Assembly (NCBI GenBank): GCA_003342895.1
Contig: PTFA01000020.1
Location: 7,338,651-7,402,650, forward strand
Length of the DNA: 64,000 nucleotides
Direction of reading: 5' to 3'
Origin: Casuarius casuarius
Taxonomy: Eukaryota > Chordata > Aves > Casuariiformes > Casuariidae
Shown here: one piece after another, positions 28,301-41,539 of the stretch
Numbering within the stretch: position 1 is the stretch's first letter
Layout of the letters: each line of letters starts with the position of its first letter
Notes under the pieces: model-generated
The model's input: only the letters and a program-made list of their open reading frames with translations
What the model was told of the DNA's origin: nothing
Databases searched by the model: none
Position numbers and translations under genes: made by a program

Positions 28301-31300
28301 TAAACAGGAAAAATACTATCTCCGAGCTCTCCTTGAGAATGAAAACCAAAAGCACACATCATACACATTTCAGCATAATACATTGTTCTCTCTGAACTTT
28401 CTCCTTTAAGGAATATGCAAAAGATGAAGCAAAAGAAACATGAGAAGAAAAGAATGTGAGACAGAAAGATCGTGAGAGAGGTTACTCTCTTAGCACTTTT
28501 GATCTGGCTGACACAAAGAGGTAATAAAAATTCATAAGAAGCCTGTTCTTGCTCAATTTCCAGAACAAAAACGTCTGGGTATCTATCCAAAGCTGACTCA
28601 GCCTTGACATCTTTTCATCCCAAGTGCCCTGTTTCTTTCTAACTGAAGGTACTGTGAAGCATTCACAGAAATGCAAGCATTCCTCAGTGGGTTTTGGAGT
28701 ACCCTGACCAGAGTGGAATGGGGTGAAAAACAAAAGTTAGAACAAACCCAGGTACTATAATAAAGAAAAAAGCCACAGCAGGAAAAGAAAAGATATAGTC
28801 CCTCCAGATGTACAGAATTCTGTGTGTATCTATGCATTTATTCTTTGAAACATTAAAAACTTACCATGTGCAATAAAACCATAGTTTATTATTTATATAG
28901 CTCTGCATCCACACATATGTCCATTGTTTGCCTTGCAGCCTCAGTACTAGAACTGTGAGATAATGCTATCACTACACACAGCTGATTTAAAAAAAGGGGG
29001 GGATTTTTGCTATACAAATAAAAATGAGGCATAGGATATGTCTCATAAACCAATGAAAGCTACAAAGCAAAATAATCTAACATTGTCTGAAGAAGAGGGT
29101 GTGAGAGGGGAGGATTTCAGTGGTGCACACATGGGGTTAAGTTATTAGCATGCCTCAGTTAACTAATTGTATTTTACACATACCAAGCTTCTTTTTATTT
29201 TATAACGAAGTCAAGAAGATAAATACATGTTTCATATATACTATTTACAATTTAGAAGATACGAAGCTAACCAGTGTCTTAACAGCACCTGGCATATATA
29301 ATTGTGCTATTTTAATACATACGAGCTTTTATTATGGAAAAAAGGCCTACTCTGCTACCTATGGCACTAATACAGAATAAAAAGAAATGGACTAAAAAAA
29401 GTTCTAATTTGGTAGAACTATTCTAGAAACTTTGGTGTATTTTAAATTGGTAAAACAATAGGTACTTACAGATCTTGATTTCATGCTGTTGATCAGCTTA
29501 GTCATTTTTTGCTCAGACCATAAGGCATTGAAATTGAAGTTTTCAGTTATTTTTCCCCATATTACATCCTTCAAGCCATGTTTAGGAATCATGATAATAA
29601 GGCCCAATTTTTAGAGATGCTGAGCATGGATAATTTTCACATCCAGTTGTGAAAATCTCAAACCTATAAGAGTTCATTCCATCTGTTATCAGATCACTTA
29701 ATCAAGACCTAACACTAAATTTCAAATTCAATTCTAATTGACCATTTATGAAAGCTTGACCTAACTCATTTCAGCTTCAATTAAAATCTATTTGATATCA
29801 TTATAAATACAGAAATAGTGCTACCTTGTCACAGTATCTACAGCAAATAGACCGCAAACAGAATCTAACGTATGGACTGCATCTAGAGACACACTGAGTT
29901 TTGTTTTGAATATTACTGCATTGTTGTCTTTTTACTCATAAACACACATACTACTATTTATTATTTACACATTGACATCTGCTCTGCCTCAGACAACTAT
30001 GGACTTCCCCAGCATTGCATTTATTCAGTCATATCGTACTTTCAGACATTAAGGAAACTGAGAAAATAATGAATTACAGTAACATTTTTGCATAGTGCTT
30101 AAGTTGCCTTATAAAACAGCAGAAGTCTGTTTTATAGTTTCATCCCAAGTTTGTTTACGTCAGTGACTAGAATCCACCTAATTAATTTCAGAAGGATTTG
30201 GATCAGGCTGTTTGTCTAACTGTCGACTAACTTATATACATGAAAAGCTATACTCACACAATCAGCTCACTTTGGTATGCATAGACTGAAGACTCCAGAG
30301 TTTTAGCTGCTTAAAGTTACTGTGGGTGAGCTAGAATAACAGAGACTATGCTGGAGAGATATACCTAAAGTGCAGCTGTCTTTAAAGCAGACTTAACTCT
30401 AGATAAACCGTGAACATAACATGGAGCACAGAGAAAAACGACTCTTTTACTGTGAAACTTCTAGGACAAGCATGCACTGGGTTTTCCTCTGGCTTACACA
30501 CAAGCGACATTGTTAACTACATTCAGGTTGCAGAATTTGAATAATACTGGACAAGTGAGAAAGAACACAACCTGGAGGACAGATGGCAATTTGAGCTGAC
30601 AAAACTGGGTTTTTTTTCAATTGCCATTTTTTCCTCACATATTTCTCTGGACAGAGAAGCCACAGTAGGAATCAATACAGAGGTTCACAACGTCCCTTTT
30701 TAACCTTAACATTACTGCTATGCAGAGCATAGCTACACTTTGACATCTTTGATGTGTCTCCTTATCAGAAAATATGCTAAGCATTTCTTAACAGATCTGT
30801 GAGTGCCAAAGGATGCCCTGGAACTGGAATGTTTCCAAATGGGAGCCCCCAGCAAACTGCAGACTGAATCCTGAAGAAAGTAACTGCAGATGTTTCAACA
30901 TGAGCTGAGGGCATCTTACAGAAGCTATTACTAATGTTGATAGAAGGATAGAACTGATTATTTAATAAGTATTTTGGGCTGTTTTTTTTCTAGTTCTATC
31001 AGCTTATACATTCAAAAGTTGACTGTTTACAAAATATATGCTCTAGGCCCAAAAAATTAAGATCTAGTGAATAAGTGAGAATGAGATATTGTTAACACTC
31101 CCAAGAGTGGTTATGTGGTTCTTTCACAGACACTTACAGACTCAAAATAGAGGTTTCACAAAAAGCTCTTTAAAGTTCCAAGCACTATCCCCAACAAATA
31201 TACTTTCAAATATAAATGCTATTAGTTGTGAGGATATACACCTCATAGACAATCCATATGGACACAAGTGGATATACAAGCACCTCTTCTGTTTGAGTAT

Positions 31301-31875
31301 TTAATATTTTTTCACCAAGATTCTCTTTGGTGGTCCAAATATTAAAGACACAAAGGGATTTACCAATAAGTTAAGAACATTAAGATGATGGGAAGAATAT
31401 CAAAGTCATACATTATTCAAATATTGCAAGAGGAATGGGAAAGAAGAAATTACAGGTTTTGTGTAGAGAGATGCAAATTATTGCTAATAAAACTTCTAAC
31501 GTGTATATACATAAGTCTGTTTCTCCAAAAAGTGATGACAAAAAATAGGACTATCAATAGTGTCAGTTGCCATTTCCAATTTCTCTGTGTTCAGACTTCT
31601 CTCCCTTTAGAACTCTCTCAGCCTCCGATCAGGATGCAGCCCTACCTTGACACCTATGCAAAAAGTATGCTTATAAGCTAAGGCCTGGCAAACATTCATC
31701 TACACACATAATTTTATTAATAGATGCATAAGTTTAACTTCATTTACACAATCATGGGGACTTAAAAGGTCAGCTCCCAAACCATAGCAAGACTGAGGCA
31801 ACTGCTTTTAAAACTGACAGTATGTATAAGTAGATAACATCATGCATGTATCATTCTGCATCCTGCCTTCCAACT
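25380..31875. other. Intergenic, no gene seen
   Basis: Includes a 170-codon plus-strand frame (26,698-27,210), moderately C-rich and serine-rich, with no recognisable domain. An A7-G7 purine run lies at 28,989-29,002. Otherwise nothing. Confidence 0.7.
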
Positions 31876-31879
31876 CCTT

Positions 31880-31990
31880 AAAGGCTGTAAGTCTTTTGGA
31901 GCTAGGATCAGGACTTTTTATGAGTTGGTAGACACACCTAGCAAAATGCCTCTTCACACCAAGTTGGACCCTGAACAAATAAATTCCTAT
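31880..31990 (+). repeat. L2/MIR-type 3' tail
   Basis: GCTGTAAGTCTTTTGGAGCTAGGATCAGGACT, then ACACACCTAGCAAAATGCC, then CTGAACAAATAAATTCCTAT. These match the general order of the L2/MIR-type tail (TGTAAGCTC..GGGCAGGGAC, CCTAGCACAGTGCC, AATAAAT). Diverged; family assignment is approximate. Confidence 0.5.
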
Positions 31991-31994
31991 ACAA

Positions 31995-32820
31995 AGCAGG
32001 AACATGTTAATAAAGATGGCTGAAGGCAGAAAGGAGGGTATTCAAATCATCACATTTGGGCGCCTAGGTTAGGAGGCTGATCTGCACAGTTTTCCTCTAC
32101 AGTAGATGAAAAGACAATTCAGATCTCTCTCCCTAGAGCCCACAGAAGATTCCAGACAGACAGCACTTCTGACTTAGGTGCACCAGTTAGGTGGGATGAA
32201 TACTCACACCTCTTCTGCGCCTACGCTTAAATGTTGCGAAAACTCTTTCCCCATCCACACAAATCAGGATGTTAGCAATGCCGTTATAGAGAACATCGCA
32301 CAAGGAGAACAGATAACCTTTCAATGCAGAGACAAGTAAGATTTAAAGGTAATATACCCAGCAGGAACATGCATTTTGAAACTGAACGTAGGAGACTTTA
32401 CTAGTGTTTTGTACAATGGCATTAGAGCTTCCCTGTATCTACAGGAAATATCTTACCTGGTGCATCTTAATACTGCATTTGTCTCAAGTCGATGGCTTGT
32501 AGTCGGATGTTGACTAAATACTACCTTTTTTGCAAGAGGAGGGGTCATGTCTGACTGTCCTGGTTTACAGCAGAAACTCCTTTGCACAGTTTCCATTACT
32601 CATATTCAGGAAAGATTCAGTCAGGCAGAAACAGGTAAAGAAGAATGAGAGGTTCCCATTCAACCTATTTTAAAAGACATGTAAGGGAACCTAGTTTGCT
32701 GGCCAAGCAAAATAAAGTCTGCAAGGGAAATTATTTCTCTCTTTCTAAACACCACTGAGGAAGACAAATGACCCAGGTTAAATAAAACATTGGCATAAGA
32801 GCAAATTTGTTCAGTGAAGC
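31995..32820. other. Intergenic, no gene seen
   Basis: Unique sequence between two old repeat fragments. The upstream part of the CR1-like fragment at 32,825 may extend into it unrecognised. Confidence 0.65.
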
Positions 32821-32824
32821 CCTA

Positions 32825-32970
32825 AATAAGTTTAGGCCAAAAATCAGAAGAGTATATTTTGGAACACCCTTTCAGTAGGAACTAGGAGGGGCAAAAAACC
32901 TAATTGGTTTCAAGGAGGACCATTGATAAATTCTTTTAAGACACTAAATGATATGGTGGTCAGTGATGGC
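32825..32970 (+). mobile_element. Old CR1-like LINE fragment
   Basis: The order GGCCAAAAATCAGAAGAG, TTTTGGAACACCCTTTCAGTAGGAAC, then GGGCAAAAAACCTAATTGG and GATAAATTC matches the conserved 3' region of an old sauropsid CR1 subfamily. It is diverged and has no intact frame. Confidence 0.55.
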
Positions 32971-32974
32971 AGAG

Positions 32975-35900
32975 TCTCCCCAGTGATCTAGGGATCTCCC
33001 TAGGTTTCCAACTGGTTTGTGAGAGTGCTGTCTAGAATAAGTAAAGGTTACACTAATGTGAAAAAAATATAACTCATATCGAAAAGAATAATAAATTCAA
33101 CATAAAATTTAAAATCAGAAATCAGGTCCGCCTAGAATAGTGGAATTGAAGTTAATGCCCAACTAGTCCACTAAAAGCTAATGTATTACTCATTCAAGAA
33201 GCACAGGAAGGAGTTTTGTTTTTTAAATTATGTTTTGGCAATAAAGAAATAAAAAGCAAAGATTATAGCAAACCATTGTTTTAAGAAGATTTAAAGGACA
33301 CAATGAGAAAAAAAGAATAAGGGAAAATGATGTGTTCAGCTGCATACATCCAAGGAAAGGAGGCAGCATCTCTCCAGAGGAAGGCAAGATCAGTGCATTT
33401 TATGTAGCGAATTTGGCACCTAGTAAGAAAACTGAAAACCATGGAAATGCAACAACTCAAATTACACATGCTAGGTAAGCCAGAGAACTACTAAATCCTG
33501 TCAGTTTAGAGGTAGAACAAGGCCTTAATTGCCTCTTATTAATCCACAGGCTCCATCTCCTAAACCTTCCCAGAACTATACCTGTACTGCACTTTAAATC
33601 CAGGAAACTAGCATTTTCACACACGGTGAATCCCCTATTTAGGTAAACATATTTGTTCTAAACAAATGCCAGATCTTTCAAATTGACAATTTTTATGGCT
33701 GGAATGGAAGCTTCATTAAATGGTGTTAAAAGCTGGGTGTGCAGGCACTTTGCAAGCTCTCCTTACAAGAAAAAGGGTAATGAGTAATTCTGTCATCTGC
33801 TGCCCACGTAGTTCCAAATCTGAAACTTCTGCTTTTGTCTTCTAAGCCATCACTGCTGCCTGCTTATCTATATATTAGGAAGTCTTACGAGAGTATGTCT
33901 GTATGTTCTAGAAGTACACTGAATTTATCTTCTATACTGTGTTTTCTTTACCAAGATAACTTCTGTTAGGTACATATGCTATACAATCTCAGGGAGGATT
34001 CTGTGCATTTTTTTTCTTGGTCTAATATTTTAGATTAAAGGAGAATAAAAACTTTCAATGGAAGTGTACCATTGCACTTTATTGAGAACACATTCAGCAT
34101 TACTCTGCGGCACAGTGTTCAGAAACGAAGAAGAAGTGATCACTACACACCTGCAAAGCTTGAACCACACAGTACCATGCAGATTATATCTAATCATATG
34201 AAGCATACACCTGAAGACAGGTTCTGCCTCACCTAAGATTCTTCAGTGTGGTTCAGCCCAAAGGAGTTCTTGCCAGCCTTAGGTCTCCATTAACTAGTCA
34301 GTATACATAACGGAGTTAGTTGGAGAGCTCAATATGAGGAATGTTTTCTGAAGAAGGCTACAAAATGTAGGTTACTTACATAATTTCTTGCTAGTCAAAG
34401 TGAATGAGTAATTTCTAGAAATATGATCACAGATTTGACAGTAGAATTATAAAGTTGTAGGTGTAATTTGTTTCCCTTAAGCATAGTTTAAATTAAACTG
34501 GCACAGTACGACCACAAAAGAGCTAAGTCAGCCCACAGAGAGTTGTTTGGGAAATCAGTGTAGACTGATGTGAAGACGAAGAATATTACCAATTGCACAT
34601 TAAGGCTTCCAAATATTTCTGAATGGAAAGATGACTTTGACTGCAGTTAAGGCTACAGACAGGAAAATGTGTTAACTCTTTTTTTTAAGACCAAAGGCTG
34701 ACACTCTTCTCAGCAAGACATTGGTGTTCTTATCTTCTCATAAAATGGATTTATGAGTGTTGTGCTGAAGAAAATAATACGTTAAAAAAGTATTACTGTG
34801 AATATGAAGCAACTCCATATAAATTGAGCCAATCTCACTGACTCTCAACATCTGCTCACTTGTAAGACTCAGTGATCTACGTGTTTGCATATATTCAAGA
34901 AGCTCCTTTAGACAAAGCCAAGTCTGGTAGTGCCAAAGTGCTGTAGGAAAGGATGTCCCAGTGGCATTTCCATCAAAAATAGGACACCATATGAGTGCCA
35001 GAAAACTTTTAGGAAAGTCTGATCTCTTGAGGCTTCTAGACCAGTTTTGTTCATCTCCAAGTCAAATATACATCTTGGAGAAGTATCAAAATTCCACTCA
35101 CTACACAACAGAATCTTAAAGTTTGACACGTATAAATTAATGTAATACCTGAGTCCATACTTTTGGGTGATCTACAGACATCATCAAAGAGGACTAAAAG
35201 AGTAGTCTAAATTGAAATTCTAATAAAGATATCCTTCATGTCCCAGAGGTAAATACAATACAAATCAGGCATTGCCTCTACCATGGAGAAGAAGCCACCC
35301 TATCTCTGGAAAAGTCATTAGAAAAAGAGGACGTGAAGGAAAATTCCATCAGTTGGTTGGCCAGAGTTCGTCTCCCCCTTTAGTGTAGCTTAAGACACTT
35401 GGGTAGTCTTCCTTCAAAAAGTTTGCAAAGAGACTCACGGACTTTATAGTTTAGAAACAAATGTGAGCAGTAGTAGGCAGGCATGTATATATGTTTAAGC
35501 AAACTATGTGTGTGTGTGTGTATTGTCTATGTTTAGTAAGCATGCTCTCTATACAAGAAATCATAGAAGCGAGAGAGAATAAAGCATGCCAGTGAAAACA
35601 GCAGAGCTGCAAACACCCAAATGTTCTCCAAGGATGCACAGTGTCTGCAGTTTTCTGGAAGTCTGTTCTCACTTTGAAAGATTTTCACTTGGGAGCATGT
35701 AGAATCATCTTTATAATTTCAAAGCACAGAAGCGTAAAGCACAGTTTTTCAAACAACATTGGCTCTGGTAAACATTTCCTTTTTACCATTTTCTTTGTAG
35801 ATTTTCCATAAGATCACCTTAGATTTTGTTCCAAGTTTTAAGCTGAAATAAAAGTGAAGCTCAGTCTAAATTGGCTTCCTGTTTTCAGACTGAGAATGCT

Positions 35901-38900
35901 ACATTTCAACTTGATCCACGCTGGATATTTCAGTATTGATATACCCCAAATGTGCACAACTGCTACTAAATCTTTTTGTTGAACTGGAATCAGGCTGGTA
36001 ACAGAAAGTTATGCAGAACAGGGTATTCAAAGGCAAACTCATCCGTTTTCATAAGAACAGTACCAGAACAGAATCTTCTCTCTGCTGTCCTTATGAAAAT
36101 CTACAGTAACTCTATCAATGTAAATGTTGAAAGAATTCTGAACGTATCTGCAACCTGAGGCAACCTATCTAATTGAAATCAGCAGTGGTCGCTGGGTTAA
36201 CTAAAAGAATGTATCCTTGTATGAACATGATGCTCTAGGCAGAGTTTGCAGTTCTGGAATGCTGCACAGCATCAATTATAATTTCATGCTATATATTCTC
36301 ATGAAGGACAGTGCTGCACGCAGTTCCATTTTTACCACAGCACTGTGGAGCTGGAACCTGCCACCAGTCCCTGGAGAGGTCACTGAACTCCAGCACAGAG
36401 CCTCTGCCTTGTTGGACTGTGGTACCTCCCACTTTCATCTCTGTCCTGGATTTGCTACATGCTTTAAAGTGCCTGTTGCAAGGCTTCCCTCTTCCATTTT
36501 CCTCCCTATTTTCTCTTTCTTGAAACCCCCTCAATTCTGATGGCTTTTTTCAGCACTATAGATGTGCAATTTATGTCCTTCCATATCTGTATTAAGCTCA
36601 CATGACACACTTTTTACAATGTGAATAGACTTCTATGGTTTCTAAAATATCTGTGTGAATCACCATCTCAGGAAATTCACATATCTGTAGCAACCTTTTT
36701 GAACACTTTCTGTTACCTCTAAGTCCAAACACTTAGCTCCACCCTGTAAAACTGCTTCACTAGCAGCAAGTGAAAAAGTATTTTCAGACCAGGTGCACTA
36801 CAGGAAAATGTTCTTTTTGGATATATATCCTTTCCATTTATTCACAATGTTTAATTTATTTCCTGAATGCACAAATAACCCATAACTCAATACAAGTTGC
36901 TTAAATCTACATTTTCCTTTCCACCCTACCAATTTATTGATGGAATTCCTGCTTTTGCATGAGGCTTTCAAGTTCTGGAGAAAGCAAACATTCCAAAAGA
37001 GGGGACATGATTACTTCTTGATATCAATTTAATAGCAACAATTTATAGTCATTCACTGCTTTTTCATCTTTCCCAAGAGCAACCTGGACATGCTCTCGGA
37101 TACAGGTTGGTGGCAGCTAAAAAAATTTGGATATTCACACTCCTTTGCCATGTTATTTGTGGACTTCCCTCAGTACATCCAGGTGATTTAGACCTCCCTT
37201 TGACCTTAGTCACAACTATTTCTATGTCCAAGTAACCATCTCTGGAAAAAACCTTTAAAGAAAGTATTGTCATTCAAATTGAATTCCATTTGTTATTTAT
37301 TTTCCATATGACATACAATCATGCAATAACCTATAAAAATAAGTATTAATTTTCACTTTTGTGACCTGAGGTCATCATTACCAATTTTTCATACAAGTCA
37401 CACAGTACCACCCTACCTCTGTGTAAGGCAATGTCACTACATACTGTACTCACCTGAGACACGAATCTAGACCATTGAAAAACTTCTATCTATGGGCTCA
37501 AACAAACTTTTACATGGTACCATTTTTAGGGCCTATGGAAAAATGAAGGTAATTTTCCCTTTTTTTTAAATCCAGGCAGGGAAACCTTGTGGACATGGGA
37601 CATCTGCAGTGATATAATCATTATACACACTATCAGTAATACTTTAAAGTAACATTTCAAAACACGTTATAGAAAAGTAATCTCCTTCTCAGATGCAAAA
37701 TACTAGTGGCAGTCAGGGCATAGAGAAGTTAGACTGAATAGTTTGGGTCAGTCTTAAAACAGGCATCAAAATCAACAATGGCACAGAAACATTTGCCCAG
37801 AATATACAGTATACAACATGTTGCACATAATACATTTCCCAAAGCCAATGGACTAAAACTCAGAAGTGGGTTGAAAACGTCCTACAAGTCAAACTCATCT
37901 CTAAGCACACTGTGCAGAACTGAACTTCATATGTTTAGTACAAAGGGTAGGCTTTGGCTGTGAGCATACATTGCACATTGTCAGTAATGTTATTAAGATG
38001 TAAATAACATGAGGCAAATTCAATTCTTCCCAGGAGAGAAAGAAAGGCTTGGCTTTCCATGAACTATAGAGCTGTTGTATTCAACATCTGCATGATGCTT
38101 GCCAATGGCACGCCATCTCACCATTTATTTACGTAAAACAACTGTAATACAGCCTGTCAAAAATTCCACAATAGCAGCATGAGCCAGTGTAAAGGCGTAT
38201 GAGCTGAGAATGGGAATATATGCTCCTAGCTATAGGTTTCTTCACATCCCTTTTCTTAGCTTGTTTCATTTCCGCATATAAAGTCACAGTCCAGAATAGA
38301 TCAATTCATCTTATACTTTGGCTGACTCATCTCTACAAAGGCAGGTAGGAGCTGGATCACTTAGAAGTAGTTTGAAGATCATCACTTGTACACTTACCAA
38401 AGTTTAGGAAAACTCTGAACAGACCGAAAGTCAAAGTTTCTACTATAGCCTGAAACCATTCTGATCAGAATCAGCCATTCAGAAAAATTAGAGCAAGGTT
38501 CAGGTACAGTCTGTGCATTCTGAGCACAGATATGAGGCATGTAACAGCTGCCATCTCCTTAAGACTATTATTCTAGGTGTAATGGGAACATGAAAGAGTG
38601 AGAAGCAGCAAGAAACAGGCAGATGTATGATTTAATTCCTTACTATAGGTTAGCCAGAAAAACTGTAGAGATATCACAGGAACTAAGAGGGACAGAGAAC
38701 ATGCTAACAAAAATCAGATGACGTAGTATACTCCTTTACAGCATAGCAAAAGCAACAGATAAATTATGATATATAAAATTCTGAATCACAGTTTCTTTCT
38801 AATGCTACTTCTGAGATGTTAGAGTTGCATGCTACTTTTAAAAAAGGTCTGAACATGATCTCTCAATGACAATGCTAACACACATTATGCTAATCACATA

Positions 38901-41460
38901 TGCAAGCACTGCTACAAGCTTTGCCATTCTGTTAGCCCTCTGCACATGTTGGGCCACCTTTGTATATCTGTTTATAAAGCACAGATCTACAACTGACTGA
39001 TCATCTTAGTAAAAGAAAACTACATTTTAATACCTACCAGCAATGGAAGAGCAAGAACACAAAACAGCACTACCTAAGACAGAATAGCTGTGTAACTGCC
39101 TGAAATTTGGGTTTTATCCTTGTTTGCCAAATTTAATCAGTCTGTGGTTACATTTCTGGCCCAACTGAATGTTAGTGGTGATTCAGTAACAACCCATTTT
39201 TGAGAGAACAAAAATAAAAGGAAACAGCTGAAAATGCTATGAGGAGAACTGTAGAATTTTGATACATCTCTGATTAGCAGAGACTCTGGAAAATTTTATA
39301 TGAAAAACAGTTGCAATCTCCCTTGTGTGTTGCCCGTTTTAGAATTCTCTCGCTAGCCAAGTACATTTAGTACCTGTACCTAGAATGCTTGCTAGTTACC
39401 TTTCTGTGACAGACAGGAACAAAAGTATAAAATTAAGAAGAGGCAATCTGCTGATATAAGGGCACTATACATAACAGACTAGTGACCATTAGTTAATATA
39501 AACCAGAAGTGCTTTATTGAAGCTGTTTAAACTTACATATGGATGACGGCACAGCAATTTGCCCAGTGATGATATCGTTTATTAATAGGAGGGTAGGGTA
39601 GGGATAATTTCAGACAACAGAATTAAGCTACAGACCAGTACTGCTACTTGTCCATAACAGCAGAGACTGAAAGATTCAGTCTTCATGGTGAGTGAGATCA
39701 TCAACCATAAAAGGACAATTTGCCTCCTATGATATATGCATGTCAGCAACTTAACCTTTTGGAATTTTTCACTATATATCATACAATAAACATTTGCAAT
39801 TAAATTACTCATCTGCTTCCTCCCTATAAACAAAGGCAATATATTCTAAGCTGTCTTTAAAATTCTCTTCAAAACCATCACCAATAGCCATTAAAATTAA
39901 AATTTTGCATGGAAATCGTTTTGTGATATTATTGTCAAAAGTTGTGATTATATATGGCTCTGCAGTTTTCCTTTGAACCATCAACAAATATGCTTTCTGT
40001 CCATAAACAGCATGGAGAAGTTTTCAAAACTGAAACAATCAAGACTGAATGCACTTGAAGTTACCACCTGATGGAGGAAACACGCAGAATCTATTGAAGT
40101 CTCCTAACATGCGCAGATATTATACCACCCCTTAAGCAGGGTACCTTCTAGATTCTCCTATACCAGGTAGCAAAAGAAAATGTGTATTAGCTGTGAGGCT
40201 GGCATCTTTTACTGAAGTGTACCTTGTACAATAACCTAGGCACAGGGATAAACAATGTTCACCTCCACAGAGGGCTGCATTTTTATGATGCCATATAAAC
40301 ATTCAAATATAATCTTGTTCTATATATTGCAAGCCATTACTTATTATCTAGCAGTTTTACTTATTCTAGACCTACTTATTTAAGCACTATATTATTGGAT
40401 ATGCTCTACAATATGTTCTTTTGGCAAAAGGAATTTGGAGTGGATTTAAAATAAGGAACATATCCTTCTTGCATATCTGGAAATACAAACCATTTTTCTT
40501 GGCAAGATAGATCTTGTGTTTTTCACCCTCTTTCTGAGGGTGTCTAGTATCTTTTGTTGTATATCTGTATTCAGTCCAATATTTTATCCTGTGCACTTTC
40601 AGAAATGCAGTAATTTATTTCCACGGTAAGAGAAAAAATCTTCTCCTTGTACCAGTTCTGTCTGCAGCATATTCTATGTTAGACAGAAGGGTAAAAAGGT
40701 TTAAAGTCAGGTAATCTAAAACACACCAAAAAGCTCCATAAAAATTGCTGATATTTTTGAGTCTTAATGTCAGCAGGTCCCTGAAGTCATCAGTGTGATG
40801 GCCCTGATTTTACAAAGCAGTGTTTCTGACACAGAGCTCATTACGTCTGTAGAGTTAGTGTCAGCTCCCACAAACCTCAAATGCTGTAGGTGATCATCAA
40901 CAAAAAGCAAGCATAGGTATTTCCTAAATTAAAGGTGAAGTAATTGGTAGTAAAGAAAAATGGAGACGAACTAACCATCACTGGAAAAGTACACAAAGAA
41001 GTGCTCTTCTTAACATACCCCATCCCTGTTCCATAATACGGCAGTAATCAGCAATGAGAAAGCCTCATGCCATCCAATTCAATGTCAGCGAAATAGCCAC
41101 TGTGATTCTCTAGAAGCTACTACTGTTGGGCTTGCTGTTTCTCTGCTGATGCAGTCAGTAATCTTAGTACTTCTTCACCAAAGAAGTCGTTCCGCATATA
41201 GTCTTCACTGTAAAGTCACAGCAGCATGGATCCTTATGTGGCCTCCTGTTTTTCACTGTGGAACACTGCAACTTATCAGTTCTCAGACTGGGTACAGAAG
41301 ATGAAGAGAACCATGTGTTCTTCAGCAAGTTTGAAGACAAAGGTTTGAATTTATTTTAAAGCTTATAAGAGGATAATGATGTAAAATGGGAATTTGACTT
41401 CCTCACAGAAAAGACTGCTCTCTAAAATGCAATTTAGGATAGTGTGAGATTTCAGTCACT
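32975..41460. other. Intergenic, no gene seen
   Basis: AT-rich with a (TG)7 microsatellite. Overlapping frames on both strands at 36,217-36,540 mark a small GC-richer patch, not a recognised exon. Confidence 0.7.
35507..35520. repeat. (TG)7 microsatellite
   Basis: Seven TG units without interruption. Short; likely only weakly polymorphic. Confidence 0.9.
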
Positions 41461-41462
41461 TG

Positions 41463-41535
41463 GGGTGAAATCCTGGCTCTACTGAGACAAAGAGAATTTT
41501 CTGAGTGACTTCAAAGTGGTCAGGATTTCATTCCT
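41463..41535. repeat. Old palindromic interspersed repeat
   Basis: GAAATCCTGGC near the left end is complementary, with one mismatch, to GTCAGGATTTC near the right end. The interior keeps a GTGACTTCAAAGTGG block. This is the layout of a common hairpin-type sauropsid repeat whose family I cannot name. Confidence 0.55.
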
Positions 41536-41539
41536 TTTA

